From the NCBI GenBank assembly GCA_950022655.1, contig OX465581.1, positions 30,537,300 through 30,601,299 on the forward strand: a DNA stretch of 64,000 nucleotides, given 5' to 3'. The position numbers and the translations under genes are program-made. A model generated the notes under the pieces. It saw only the letters and a list, made by a program, of their open reading frames with translations. It made no database searches and was not told the origin of the DNA. Of the stretch, positions 35,661-48,607 are shown piece after piece (within the stretch, counting starts at the first letter, position 1; the number at the start of each line of letters is the position of its first letter). This stretch comes from Alentia gelatinosa. Taxonomy: Eukaryota > Annelida > Polychaeta > Phyllodocida > Polynoidae.

Positions 35661-38600
35661 ATGCTCTATCTGTCGGAGCAGTTTAAGTCTGGTATAATCG
35701 TCCACGAAGAATAAGAAGTCCATGATCGGCTAAACATAACTCATTGTCAAGACATTGTTTTGGTTTATGCATCTTCTTACTCACGTTGTGAGTTGTAGTT
35801 GTGGCTCCGACATATCTACGATGTGGCTATGAATCAAAATTACTGCATCATAGCCTTGTCTGTTTCGGTTTCTTAGAACCTCACTATGAAACTAAATTAC
35901 CGCATCGCCACTGTGTGGGAATGTTGGAAAATTCTGTGTTGTAGTGTGTCGGAACGCTTGTCGTAGTGTGTCGGGAGCTAAGTGGGTCCCTGGCCTTATC
36001 CTACCCCTTATATAAACCTCCATAGACTTAACATGGTGTGACTGTATGCCACGGTTATGTCATAGACTATTTATATGCTACATATGACATATGATGTTAA
36101 AAATCGTGAAGACGACTCACGCCATATAAATAATCATATGAACGTTCGTGACATTTCTTGATATTATCCAACTTGTCTTGTTATTTTGTTCTCTTACAAA
36201 ACCCTGCGTCGTTGCGACATAAGAAGATGAGGGTTTCAAGCTAGAAATGGTGTGACCATAGCCCAGTGGAAACAACATGATGCGGCGGCGTCAAGTCTCA
36301 GGCAGATGGCTTTGCACCCCTATAAAACAAACACTGATAAATGCCTCCAGTCCTTGCCCAATAAGAGCTCCTCGCTCCGCGGCCACATGCATAGAAATAC
36401 TGTCTAATTCAATCGCATAGTAGGCATGTCGGCTCCGTGCAGCGAGGTCTCCCACCCAAAGCAGCGAGGTCCCATGATATTTATCCCTTTTTCTTTTTTT
36501 CTTTCATGATTGATCTTACACTTGAGGATTCATAGACGACCAGTGGATAAAAAACACCGTCCAAAATAAGCGGCTGGAGTAGGGAGGTGGGGGTGTTGTT
36601 GGAAGGGCTTGTGCTCGGCTGCATTCCTGACAGCTCAATAGAGACGGGGTTGCTTCGGCCTGGAGTCATAAAAAAAGTCCCTGACGCCGGGAGTCTGTTT
36701 GATGTAGGGAAGGAGTATTGCAAGAGAGCTGTGGGAGTTGACCGTAAAACCAACGAAATATTGTCCTGTTTTGATGCTCTGTTAAACAGGACGATCTAAA
36801 CGCCGCCAACTGCGGGGAAAACCAGCAGGCTCTTTCGCTGGTAGGTGAAAGATGAGGCGTTAAGGTGCCCACGCCTGAGCTCCAAACTCCATTTTGTAAA
36901 GAAGGAAAATAAAGGAAAAGAGAAGAAATAATCTCAATTCTCAACAAAGAAGAACCAAGCAAAAAAATGAATTACAATTCCCATCGATCTTTTGACGAGG
37001 GATTTCCTTAGATCATCAAAAGGACACGTGTGTCCGTTGGGAATGGACTTGAAATGAGTGAAAAGAAATGATGGAGTACTCGTCCGAAAGGTCAGGATGC
37101 CCAAGGCACACTGTATGAGAGGGAAATGGCAGACTTAATTACAATATTAGGCTGCCCGGGTCGCTGAGATCTCATCCAGTGACATCAGAAGGGATGATAA
37201 TCATTTTCAAAGCTACCGGCGATTGAAAGTGGGTGCGCTCTCTCATTCAGCCACCATTCATGATCGTTAGTTACGATACATATTCATATCTGTATGGTTT
37301 GAAACGTAAAGTGACCTAAGGAATTTGGTGATATTAAATTGTACTTGTATTTACATAAATATATGGCGAACCTATTCTTCATGTATAATATACTATATGA
37401 AGCATCCATGTTTTATATCTAAGGCCAAAAAGGTGTGCATCTGGTTACCCCCCCCCCCCCCCCCCCCCCACCTCCACCCAGCAAAACCTTACCCTACCTA
37501 GGAAATTTCCTGCCTCTACAAGTTTCCAATACGCAATTTCTGAAGGAATATACACACAAAAATACAGAAGGACAAAAATATGGACTCTAAAAAGAACCTT
37601 TTCACAGAGAACAACTAATTTCCCCACTCTTATCTAGAGAGATTATATTTCTAAATTGCTGTTTCAGTAACATACTAAAATACCTGCTGGGTATGCTGTG
37701 TTAGACCTGAACATGATATGTTGCTTTTGTGACAACAAACATGGGAGAGCCATTTCAGCCTTCACCGGAGTGCTAAGAAAGTGCTTATACCATCATGCTC
37801 CTTGTCTGTAGCCTCAGATCATGAAAGCATCATTAACACTGTTGGCGTTTTTGAAGTGTAAATTCCAGAATCGTAAGAAGTCTCTCTACTGAGGTGTTGG
37901 ATAATTAACTATTAACGATCTACATTATTAAGAAGCTTGACATTGATATATGCATAGGATCAGAGTGTCTGCCAGTACAAAACTCATGTAATCCAGCAGA
38001 GATAAACCTGAAACATGTCAAATCTGAACCTCACCCTTCAAGATGTTGCCTGAGGACCTTGTAAGCTCTGATGCAAAGGTTGCATGGAAAAGGTACAACT
38101 TAATGACAGTTATCCCAAGGCTCATTCAAAATGTAGCTGAGCTCAAAGATGAATGAACACACTCAATGGTTGATAAGGAAGAAAAGTTCATTTGAGCATT
38201 TCCTTCTGGAATCAATATCCAATGAGAGTACAGATGAGGTGAAAGGGACTGTCTTGATACAATTTAGGAGAATTGACATGGGAAATTTGAGAAAGGTTAC
38301 ACCCACAAAGATTATAACAGATGGCTGGACAAGCAAAATAGCGGGCAAGGTAAGAGTGAGAAAAAGGTGACTGTTTATCGGATCATTCTAATAGTTTGTA
38401 TCCTACTTGAGTGTCCTTTGTGTCTGAACCAGAGGGTTGTCAAACAAGTAAAAGGTATGCTTTCTAAAACTAGTATTAGGGTATAAATTTTCATGTGGGA
38501 CCCCCTTTGTCCCATCCAGATCACACTTTTCACAATATAGCTCTATTGTGGAATGTTGTGACAAAGCCTCCTGGGAATGTAATATTTTTGATAAGATATA

Positions 38601-40900
38601 ATCGAGAAGAGTAAGCCTGGATCAACCAGGCAGCATACTCTGATATTTCAACAAATAAACATGTTAGCAAAATAAATCAAAGGTAGTGTAGTTGAACATA
38701 TAAATGTGAAACTACACAAACAAACAAATAAACATCATTTTATGGCTTTCATATTGGCTAACTTGACATTTGTTATTGTCTGGCCTCTCAAATGAAAAAG
38801 GAATAGATCTTTCCTGGAGATCACAGATTATAACTCTTCACCAAAAACAATATGAAACTATAAAGTTTGGATGAGTCCGAAGTAAACTGCATTATTAACG
38901 AATTCTTGTTCCGGGGCCATTATCAAAAATTATATGCAAAATTATGCACCCTATATGTAGATCATGATGCCTTTATACATTACCATACTAGTGTTCCTTG
39001 CACTAGAGTTCAGCACTGCTATCATATTCTATGAACATAGGTTATTCAACACACCCTCTTCTTTTCAGAAATGCTTACAATATTTACACAGAGATAAACG
39101 TCAGGACCAAAGAAAAATGGAAATTGAAAATATTATGAAAATAATGGCCTTTGATTATACTCTGTTTTATTTAGTACTTGAAGAGAGATATATGTGAAAA
39201 ATGTTGTGGTCAGTATGTAGTAATGTCATTTGTTGGCAAAATTGCATCCCTGTTTACAGTTAACTGTATCCAGCATGGCAGAATTTAGGAACTAAGACTG
39301 TTTACGCTATTTATATGTCTTCAATGTTGCTGCTGTCTGAAGGAATGAAAAAAAGTCCCCCTACCTACCTAGGTTTTTTGGGTCAGGTAACCAGAAACAC
39401 ACCTATTATTTCTTTTGGGCATAACGAATCGACAAATATCTACTTAGATTGTATTTGATACTTATTAGCAAGACAGCAAGATTATGTATAGCGGAGCCAT
39501 TGCCAAGTGAAGAATTGGAAAAGAGCAGAAGCAAGTAACTACAATGATCTTGTCGAGCACACTTCTTGATATAATGTATGTTTTAATGCTCTTGAAAGAC
39601 CATCTTATCTCATCACACATCTTACAAAGGTGGGGGGAAGTATCCTATAATTATTTCTTTGTTTGTGCGCCTCATTCTAATTTCTCAATTACTATTTGAT
39701 CTAATGATGTTGTTGTAACGGACAAAAACTCGAACCTCGAAAGGAGGAACATTCCCCCGAGATGAATTGTGAGCAAATAAGAAGAAGGAAATGTATATAC
39801 ACACATACATATGTCGTGGCATTAGCATTACCAAACAAATTCCCCTGATAGAAGAACAGGTTCTTATTACCAAACTGATAAAGCCTATTCTTCGGACTAG
39901 AAAACTATTCATGCACTAAATTGCATAGATGCACTAAAGTAACCATGTAACCCCTTATTTGAATACATTACAAGTGATTATCCTAGTCATCGATCAATCG
40001 AACTATAATATTGTAGTTGGACGTTTTTGGATTACGATTAATTTTTCTTTTTATGGGGGGTGGAGGACCCCTCAAGCAAATTTTCTCAACGCAGATATAA
40101 GATATGATTTCTCCTGCCACCTGGTAGAAAGATATTTATCTATCTGAAAACCGTATCCTCTTAAGTCTCTGACAATTCATATCCTCTCCAACAAGATACA
40201 AAACCAGAACAAGCAATAAAGAGGCAAGAGGGACTTGGAGGATCATTTACAAAGTCTCCCAATTATATTCATTGGGTACCTGTCCTCATCCTCGTCCAGC
40301 ACACCTGTCAACAACACACCTGGGGAAATAGGGTCGGGTGGCGAACATCAAAGGAACTGGTACTTCTTAGAGCTGCCGACCATCCCTTTGATCACCGAGC
40401 TAATGTTACCTTTCTCTTCAGTCTCAGCGTCGGGCTCCTCAAAGGCATATTCACCATCCACTCGGGAGAATCAAAAAGATCGTTGAGAATGGAGGGGAAT
40501 AGCCAACGCCTATTCATTGAGGTACTAGACAGTCCTACTTTATCCTCACTATTTCTTGGAGAGGCAGCCCTCAATGCGACATCGATTCTTTCTCGGAAGA
40601 CATTTACAGTTCGCATTCACCGGCAAAAATTCTCTTTTACATAATCGGCCCCGACGCGGGACATCTTTTAAAAGGCTTTTGGCAGAAAATACAATAAATG
40701 GCGTCTGATCTCCTTGACCAACAGGAATCTCCTTCTATGTGCACTCGAATTGCCATCAGCCCACTGCTGGCATGGATCCAAAATGTAGCTTTTCTATATA
40801 TACGAGCCTAAAGAGCCTCTGTCCCTCTGGTAGCCATTGGGACAGTACCCCTGGGTTATGAAAAAAAGACCAGAGCAATTTCATGTATTCCCTGACGGGC
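35661..40900. other. no gene recognised
   Basis: Mostly AT-rich. 36480-36960 is open on both strands without recognisable products. From about 38040 to 39520 the plus strand reads as long broken peptides (for example SDAKVAWKRYNLMTVIPRLI near 38070) that look like a decayed protein of a mobile element, but no diagnostic motif could be found. The frames at 38149-38370 and 38964-39197 fall within it. Confidence 0.4.
37448..37469. repeat. C22 homopolymer
   Basis: Twenty-two consecutive C followed by an A/C-rich tail. The complementary G22 can form G-quadruplexes. The length is likely to vary between individuals and between sequencing methods. Confidence 0.98.
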
Positions 40901-40908
40901 TATATAAG
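40901..40908 (+). promoter_or_regulatory. TATA-like box ahead of a GC-rich block
   Basis: TATATAAG preceded by GACGGGC and followed within 30 bp by a GC-rich stretch is the layout of a metazoan TATA promoter. A short frame of about 36 codons starts at an ATG near 40940. The block at 41000-41330 is open on both strands. No recognisable protein follows, so this is weak. Confidence 0.2.
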
Positions 40909-42983
40909 CATATATCTAGGCACGGGGCGTGACTGGCGCATGGGGCGACGTAACCTGAGATATGTAAATATTCCCGGCATGCGACCATCCATCACCGGCC
41001 GGCAACGGCTGCGTGGTTTGGCTTTCAGGTCGCATCAATGGACATGTTGACATCAGGCGTCAATACGTGACCGATGCCATGAATACTGCTGCGAGCCCCT
41101 GGCGCTTCTCCCGGGCTATACACTATGGGCACCGCCCTTACACCCAAACAACGCCCGCCGCTGACAAAGGACCAGGGTCAGCCATCTTGGAGGCGGCCCT
41201 GGGGTCTTGCCACGCTGCGGTATTCCGTATTGAATCCTCCAGGTAGCTCGGCCCGAGAGGAGCTGCTTGTCCACCGCCGCCTGATCCACCCTTCCCCTCG
41301 CGCGCTTTGAAGGGAATTTAATAAAAGTCACATTTTATGGGCAAGTTGTCTCCCATCTACAGCTGTGGCCAGGGGTCTTGTAAGGCGAGATTGAAGCACG
41401 GAAAGCTCAGGTTATTTCGTATTCTTATAGATTGTCTCCATGAAGAGGACGGCTTAATCAGGGAAGGGAAAGAATGAACAGTCTCATCTCAATCCCTCCC
41501 CCGCCCCTACACAGAACACACCTCCCTGTTGTACTAAATATAGACCCCCGCCTGGAGGAACAAGGTAGTTGCGATGTGGTTAAATTTGTTTCCCATTCTT
41601 GGGTTGCAGTGAGAATAACCTTTTACGCAGCCTACTACTGCACCCTCGGAGGCTCATTACGCTGGCCTCATCTCTGCTGATGACCTTTGTAATCGTGATC
41701 ACGAGTGCAAACGGTAAAATAATACGAATTATGGCACCCGTTTACACGCTGATCCTCGGTTGTTGCTGCCACTTCACCATTCACCTTTATTGGGGAATGT
41801 CCCTGTACACCCTCCGCCGCAGGGGCAAAAATGGGAGTGGAAGAATAACTGTATTACATGTAGTTAGATATGAGAGGAGAAAATATCATGATGGCATGCG
41901 AGGGTGTTACTGCTGTCGGTTTCAATGCTGTGTTGATTTATGCATGATGAATTAGCGAGCATCCTCAGAATCACACTGGGCGGGATAGTGAAAGAGGTGT
42001 GGTATAGATAATAAGTTGATATAGTAGTTGAATGATTGATATAAGTACAGAAATATAGAGGGATTGAGGAGAGGGAACACAAGGTCTGAACGGCCACCAC
42101 AGGCGGTTTGTTGCTTTTTTAACCCAGCTGGCTTTACGGTGGGATTTGCCTGCGTTGTGTGGCTCCGTGCGTGTTGTTGTGTACATACGGACGCGTGCGC
42201 ACTGCAAATCGATTGATCAAACTCACCGAGAAGGGCTGGTGGCATCATGATCAGAGCTAGCGTCAAGGACGCTCACCCGTAACCCTGATGAAATGACAAC
42301 AAGGCTCCCCTCCTCCTCCTTCCATTCCATCCACCCTACACTGCCGATTTACTACCGAGAGGGAAAACTAACCCTCAACCTCGTTAGCCTTTGTTAAAGG
42401 CACACGATGTACAAACATAGCCTACATCCTAGAAAGGAGGTGAAGATTCTTAGAGAAGGTACGTGTTATGTCTTAGTATGTACCTGTACTCGTCAGCGAG
42501 TGATGGATAAATGTCGTGTGTCCCTTTCTACTGCATTGCTCGCTGTCCTTCACTACATGATAAGTAATGATAGCGGTCTAATGATATAACATAGAAAATA
42601 CCCTACACGTTCTCTACGTACGGAACTACGTAAACAACTCGTTCTGTACATACCGTAAATTATCATCTCGTTTTATTGCATATACAGCATGGTCAGGGCG
42701 TTCTATATTAGTACTCAGATACATATTGCGTGCCGACCTGAACCCACTACGACCCGCTTTGACCCCACTTCGGCGTGCATTGATGCCCCTATGCGCGGCC
42801 TATGCGTGAAGCAAAGGTCTGTTCGGAGATGAACCTGTTCGTAGATGACCTGCGCATACCTATTTGACTTCCGGTGTACACATCGCGCTGGCAGACAGTG
42901 ATAGTGACATCTGAGTCAATTGACGGTCGGTTCTGGGGAATTACAAACGTAGTAGCGTTCTATGGTATATGATAATATACAAA
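40909..42983. other. GC-richer block, then no gene recognised
   Basis: 40930-41320 is GC- and CpG-richer, with overlapping open frames on both strands (plus 41013-41246, minus 41116-41331). It could be exonic or promoter DNA. The rest (41330-42983) has short frames, including a cysteine-rich one at 41599-41955, and no identifiable gene. Confidence 0.35.
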
Positions 42984-43380
42984 CTGAAGTGGGATTCACA
43001 AGTAGAAGCCTACGTACGTGAGATTGGTGTACTTCAAACCTTTCCCCTAGTCTCAGACAAATCTTGGTTGGTACAAAATTCTCATGGCAAAGTGCTTTCA
43101 TCAGTCTCAAGGAAAAACATGTAATTATGCTTTCTGGCCTCCTATTGGCTATGGCAATTACATAGTCGCAACAGGTCCATTTGTCCGTTACTATAACGTG
43201 TTCTCATGAGATTGTGTACCTGGTTAGGGCTAATTGTCGCAAGGAAAATAACTTGTCTCAGGAAAATGGAACCCGGCAATTCAGAAGGAGATTGCGTTCC
43301 AGTACCGAATATCAGCAGGATTTGTCTCAGACAAACATCTTGTTACGTACATGAATCCCATCGTGTGAATCCCACTTTAG
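42984..43380. mobile_element. 397-bp segment bounded by 17-bp inverted repeats
   Basis: CTGAAGTGGGATTCACA at 42984-43000 and its inverted copy TGTGAATCCCACTTTAG at 43364-43380 differ at one position. Just inside, further similarity in inverted orientation is seen (CTACGTACGT against ACGTACATG). A self-complementary TTGTCTCAGACAAA-type motif occurs on both sides (about 43050 and 43322). This is the shape of a non-autonomous DNA element, but no target-site duplication is evident (flanks ATACAAA and TGATGAC) and there is no coding sequence. Confidence 0.45.
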
Positions 43381-43410
43381 TGATGACGCCAATACACACA
43401 TACCTATTTT

Positions 43411-43479
43411 GATGTCTCCGATGAATTCGTCCAGAACTCATTCAACAAACTTGTTCTGAACGAATATATCGGAGACATC
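43411..43479. other. 69-nt stem-loop, microRNA-precursor-like
   Basis: Arms 43411-43437 and 43453-43479 are 27 bp each and pair at 24 Watson-Crick positions plus one G-U wobble, with two isolated mismatches. The loop is 15 nt. The outer block GATGTCTCCGAT/ATCGGAGACATC is perfect for 12 bp. The length, loop size and near-complete pairing fit a pre-microRNA hairpin, and also a tiny fold-back transposon relic. It starts 31 bp after the inverted-repeat segment 42984-43380. No mature microRNA that I know is recognisable in either arm. Confidence 0.85.
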
Positions 43480-44238
43480 TCATATTAGTATGTGAGTATT
43501 AGCATCATTACTATGTTTTTACATATTACATCATTAAAAGATCATACAAGTATTGTCTCGTTAGTGACCAGGTGAGAGGTACGGCACAGGTGAAATTGCA
43601 GGTAAATTTGAAATCCCATCAAGGTCAGCGCGGAGGGCGAGGGAGGGGAGGGCGGGGTGGCGCCACCGATGAAAACACCTAGCGCACCCAATCACTCACT
43701 CTATCACCACCTACCCGCCTGACGGCCCCCGACAGTCTATTCCCTTTGATGTTGGTCGAACAAAGTTTGATTTATACTAGAAAGAAGGCGAAAAGACTGG
43801 TCTGGGAACGTATTTTGAGCGTATTTCGTGTAGTGCTTCTTGTCATTGATTTGTCTCCGTTTATATTTAATGCTATATCGACGGGTAGGGATGTCTTTCG
43901 GACGCATGTACATAGTTTTATGGATGCAGCGAGGAGCACTGCTGTGAACCACTACCCATCACCTCTGTGGTGTAACAACACGCCGTATTAATCAGTCTGG
44001 TCAATTCAGGTTCGGCTCTCCTCGGTTCAGCCGACCCTCGGTCGCCTACAGCTCCTCCATCACCTTCCTCACTACCCCTCTTCACCCTCCACCCGCTCCG
44101 AGCAGCTCATCTCAGGGCCTCACGAGTTCACAGCGTACAATGGCGAACTCGAGACGCTCATCAAAGATCAACAAACATACCACTACACGAGAGCTTGGTT
44201 TCATGAATAACATAGCTCATTATACTGACTGTCAAGAA

Positions 44239-44278
44239 ATAGCTTATAATATCTGGCATGGCAGATATCATAAGTTAT
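44239..44278. other. 40-nt hairpin
   Basis: Arms ATAGCTTATAATATCTG (44239-44255) and CAGATATCATAAGTTAT (44262-44278) pair at 15 of 17 positions around the 6-nt loop GCATGG. It is short and AT-rich. It could be a terminator-like or fold-back relic. No gene context supports a role. Confidence 0.6.
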
Positions 44279-47200
44279 AAGTTATAGACATCATCCATCA
44301 ACATATTTGATAGTATCTGATTATTTCATCGGATCTGCTTCGTTTTGGTTCCTGGATACACTACAGAACCGATCTTATGGAACCATACAACGATCAGCCA
44401 TTACCTACCTATTGGAAATGACTGGAATTGCCTAATTGCAGTCTTTTCGGTGGATGCACTATACCAACTATAGGCCATCGGGCTTTTTTTGCAGCCAAGG
44501 TTTCACTGAAATGCTAGTTTTCTTTAGCTCACAGTCACACATCACTGTCTAACAGCCAGATGAGTGTATTGTTCAGCGACAGTTATAAAGGGTTATGTAG
44601 CCAACGTATTCAGATCATTTGAACGTTATAATTCGATGTAAAATGTTAAATGTCTACAGGCCTCTAGCTGATGGCAAAGCCGATATTACATAGAGATAAT
44701 GCCTGGGTCAGGATCAGGCGCTGATGCAACCCTGTTTATTCACGTATGATCTGTAGGTGGATGTATATAGGCGAACGGGAGTACATGAGGGATGGGATTA
44801 TACATAGGAAATATGTATACATTCTATTCCTCCGATGAGCAAATATAATGGAAATTGCGGAAATTGCGACCTATTTCTATTTGGTGCTTAGAGGCTGGCC
44901 TGAGAGCATTGTCGGTTCGTTAGTCCCCCCAGAAGCCGATGTTAAGACAGACAGCCTTTGCTGTTTGCCTTTGCTGGGTGAATGCTGAGCCTCTGGATCC
45001 ATACCTCAGATGCCGCTCGGCGAAGAACAAAGCCTACACATCACTGAGGGGCTTTGCAGTGGGCAACAAAGCTACCGCATCACCGGGTAATTGGAAGGGT
45101 GTCTTCAGAACAAACCGCGCTCAACCAGAGCCGATAAATCGCAGGTCGAGTGCAACGTCATTGCGGCAGCCGTGGCAACGCACGGTATCTTTTGGAAGCA
45201 TTGAGAGATTGATCATGCCGGTTAGCTTTAGGTTGTTAAAGAATGGTACGAAGGTATTCTGGTCAATGATGTTGTGCTTTTTGCCTTTTATCATAACGAT
45301 CAATTAACAAACTGAAATATATATTTTTTCACCTGGTTATCTAGAACAGTAGTAATTGTGGCCAATTCAAGGGAATTCCTATTGGCAAGACCGACTAGGT
45401 TGATATCTGATAAACCTTTTTTTGTATCTAATGAACAATTGACCCCATCCGTCATATCATAAGTGCCCTTAGGCGTAAAGCCGAATTACACCGCACTGCG
45501 TTTTATGACATGTTTCTAAATATAGGCAGTATTTGTGGAACGGACTGCAATTGACGGCTGGCGCACTGGGACGTCCCTGTCAGATTATGACGTATTGTTG
45601 AATTGACTGTATAATGCAACTGGCCTACTAGTCGCCTAGCCGTCCCAGCTCAGAACCCGTAGTTTAATGCTCCTCACGAAAATTTGAAAATTATTTTTAC
45701 CGTTTAATCCTTTGAAGAACTGTTTCGAAAATTAATTGAATGTTAGATTCTATCATAGCTTCAGCGTTTTACTTCGTAACCTAGATCTTCAAATGATGCA
45801 TTCAGATGGGCGATTCTTATCAAATAGGGGGAAATAGTATGCTTATCATATGTATGTATCATCATTAGAACCGGACATGGAACTCAGTCTGAATAATCTA
45901 ATAAAAATGTATGGTTACCCACTAATACACATATACTATGTAAACATCGTATGTATCTAATGCAGATTTCCTATAAACGTCGAGGTTTAAGTACGACTTT
46001 CTGAGATACTTCTTATTAACGGGGCTAATAAAATGTAATTTGAACCGTGTAGCCCTCTCTGAATCAATACGAGCCGAGTCGTGGGAATGAATTCGTTGCA
46101 GAATTAGTTTACCCCATTGCAATAATCCCACTATGTCGAGTTTGGAATTACCTCTGGCGGAGCTAGGTCGCAGCCAACGCGCTACCGTCGTATTTCACTT
46201 AGTCCTCTAGCTAGGGATGTAGGAACCGACGGGTTGTATTTCTCCCTGGCATACCAATTACTCCTACCGTTTCTGCGTCCAAGGACAAACCGACTACAAT
46301 CAGGCACCGAACGCTAACCTGATTACAATCCACTTTCTGCGTGTATGCCACTACCTAGAGTACTTAGTCATAGTCTTCCCTAAGGTCTCTCTGCCGGCCT
46401 GGTATCTGGTGAAGCTAATTCTATATTACTATTGTTCGCTAATCTTTGTGTTTTCTCTGGTCTAAAAAACTGCTCTCTGACTTCTGGGACTAAGCAACTG
46501 GTGCGCGTCCTGTGTAATGTAAGTAGGCTACGGAAACGAGTGTTTGTGTCGGGCAAATGAGTATTTACTCTACGTGTTTGCCCTACACCATAGACTTTAC
46601 ATTCGATTGAAAAAGGATAGCGATAAAATAGTTCCCGCATTTCTCTCCCCTGGTAATTATACACCATGCCCTATGGGAAGGCGGCTGTACCTGCAATAGG
46701 CACACGGGGAGAACGAGTGCATTTCAGCATCGCGTGTTTGCACACCACCGACAGGGTATTTAGTAATAGGGGGTAAATACCCGCTGACACGGGGGACGGG
46801 GTGGAGGCCAAGGAAGGAGAGCTAAGATTAGATTACTAGCACTAGGGACTGTCTGAGACACGTCTTCTGCCCATCACTCGCCTTGAAACCAAGCCCTTCC
46901 ACCTCTGACATTTAATGACGCGGACTGCACCCCCATCCCCCTTCCAGCCCTTCTCACCTCCCTACTCTCATTTAGTGCGAGCCGTAGGCCTTCCAGGTAC
47001 GGCATCATTTACCACCGTCACTACTACTGCCATACCACCGCCATTGCTACACACACACACACGAATGCCTCGCAACAGGCTCGGCCTATTTCTACCTCAC
47101 TAACGAAAGCTAATGGTCATTAAGCTTTCCATTCACGGCGCTACCATTTGCCCTGCAGAGACGTTGTGGTAATGGTGGGAATCAGTGGGAGCGGCTCTAA

Positions 47201-47847
47201 GAGCAGCTCCCGTCAGGAGGATGAGGCTGTCATCCTGACCCCGGCCCGCTCCCCACCCGCTGACATCACTGCACAATCGCCATAATTAATTCCCAGCAAC
47301 ACCTGGGCACAGTCTGCCACATTCGGTTCCCCATCTGAAATGGCGTCCTCTCAGAGATCTACTTCCGGTCTAGCGAGACGTGCAGCGCCTGTCACGTGAT
47401 GTGGTTTTAGACCTGCTATTAATATAAGATAGGAGATCGAAAGAGGAGGAAGGAGACATTATCTACGTGGATGTTAGGAAGGACGCTACGAAGGTCTGGT
47501 TTTTAGTCCATCCCTGAGTAGCAAGCTCGAGCATGGGATGTGTTTTAAGTCGCTTGTTTCAGTTTCTTTACGTCAATTTCAATAGCAGTTGCAACAGACT
47601 ACTAATTATGCTAGGACTCACGGGTCTGCTCATTTTTCCCCATCAAAAAGGCTAGCTATGCTGTCATCCTGTTTAATTCACCAAATGTAATCGTAGTGCA
47701 CATCCTCTTACCTTTTAAGGAAGCATTTTAGCACATGATCCCTGCATGCAGTTACACTAATATCCCATCGAAGAGTTATAGTAGATATGCGTGAAGTTCT
47801 GTTATCTTTCATCATTCAAATTATTCTATTTCTCAATCGGGTTGTAG
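44279..47847. other. no gene recognised
   Basis: Open frames at 44939-45307 (plus, 122 codons) and 46380-46667 (minus, 95 codons, arginine-rich) are protein-like in composition but show no motif I can name. An (AC)7 tract lies at 47049-47062. Otherwise nothing recognised. Confidence 0.4.
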
Positions 47848-48456
47848 GTGGTTCCACATACATATGATTTAAGTTCTCATGCCACATACCCGAACTCCTA
47901 TGCCACAGACCGATTTATAATCGCCTTGAATCAGCTAATAAAATGGCATATATACCAGACCAATCTAAATGACAGTATCAAACTCTACTCTGAAAGTGTG
48001 ATCACAGTCACAAATAGAATGAGACGGGAGATAAAAACCTATAATATCATTCTGTGGGGGAGTGCTTCTAGCTGGACCTAGCTTCTGCTTTCAACAGCTA
48101 TGCACATGTACGATGTGCCATGCGTGTTTCCCATTCGCATTGAATGTTTTGTACGTTTTCACACGTGGACGTTCACGGAGGACAACACAGTTGATTTAGT
48201 TTGGTATCAAGTTGTTGCGGTGGAAGAGAAATATTACGTCATTTCACTAATTAAAGAACAAATGTTTAAGATCTACCGAGATTTTGATTTTAAAGAAGAC
48301 GGATTGACCTCAGCTTATTTCAGAACAACATCGTTTGATATAGCAAGTTTTAGATTTCAAACTATATACATAGACCCTAATGCAGCATTTCTATCGACCT
48401 TTATTCATATGGAAATATACACCACCAGCAACAATTTTCTAGTATTTAGCTGTTGA
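47848..48456 (+). other. 203-codon frame with one internal stop
   Basis: One frame is open from 47848 to 48456 apart from a single TAG at 48079-48081. The second part, from the ATG at 48100, reads FVRFHTWTFTEDNTVDLVWY and later KIYRDFDFKEDG, rich in aromatic and acidic residues. No family is recognised. It could be a decayed gene or transposon product, or a chance open stretch. If it is a gene, it is broken by the stop or spliced around it. No donor of good quality was seen just before the stop. Confidence 0.2.
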
Positions 48457-48576
48457 TAATGTAACCCTAGGACAAGGTCTATATTCTCTACTCAGTTCGC
48501 TAATCCCCAGTGTACGTCAAGATGAATCAAGCTTGTTATTACTCTCCATGTTCCCGTGCCGGCGTTATTCACGCTG

Positions 48577-48607
48577 GCGGGGAGGGAGGGAGGGAGGGAG
48601 GGGAGGG
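48577..48607 (+). repeat. GGGA repeat, G-quadruplex motif
   Basis: About six runs of three or four G separated by single A form a short GGGA tandem repeat. Four or more closely spaced G runs on the plus strand meet the usual G-quadruplex pattern. More G-rich DNA continues to about 48730. Confidence 0.9.
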
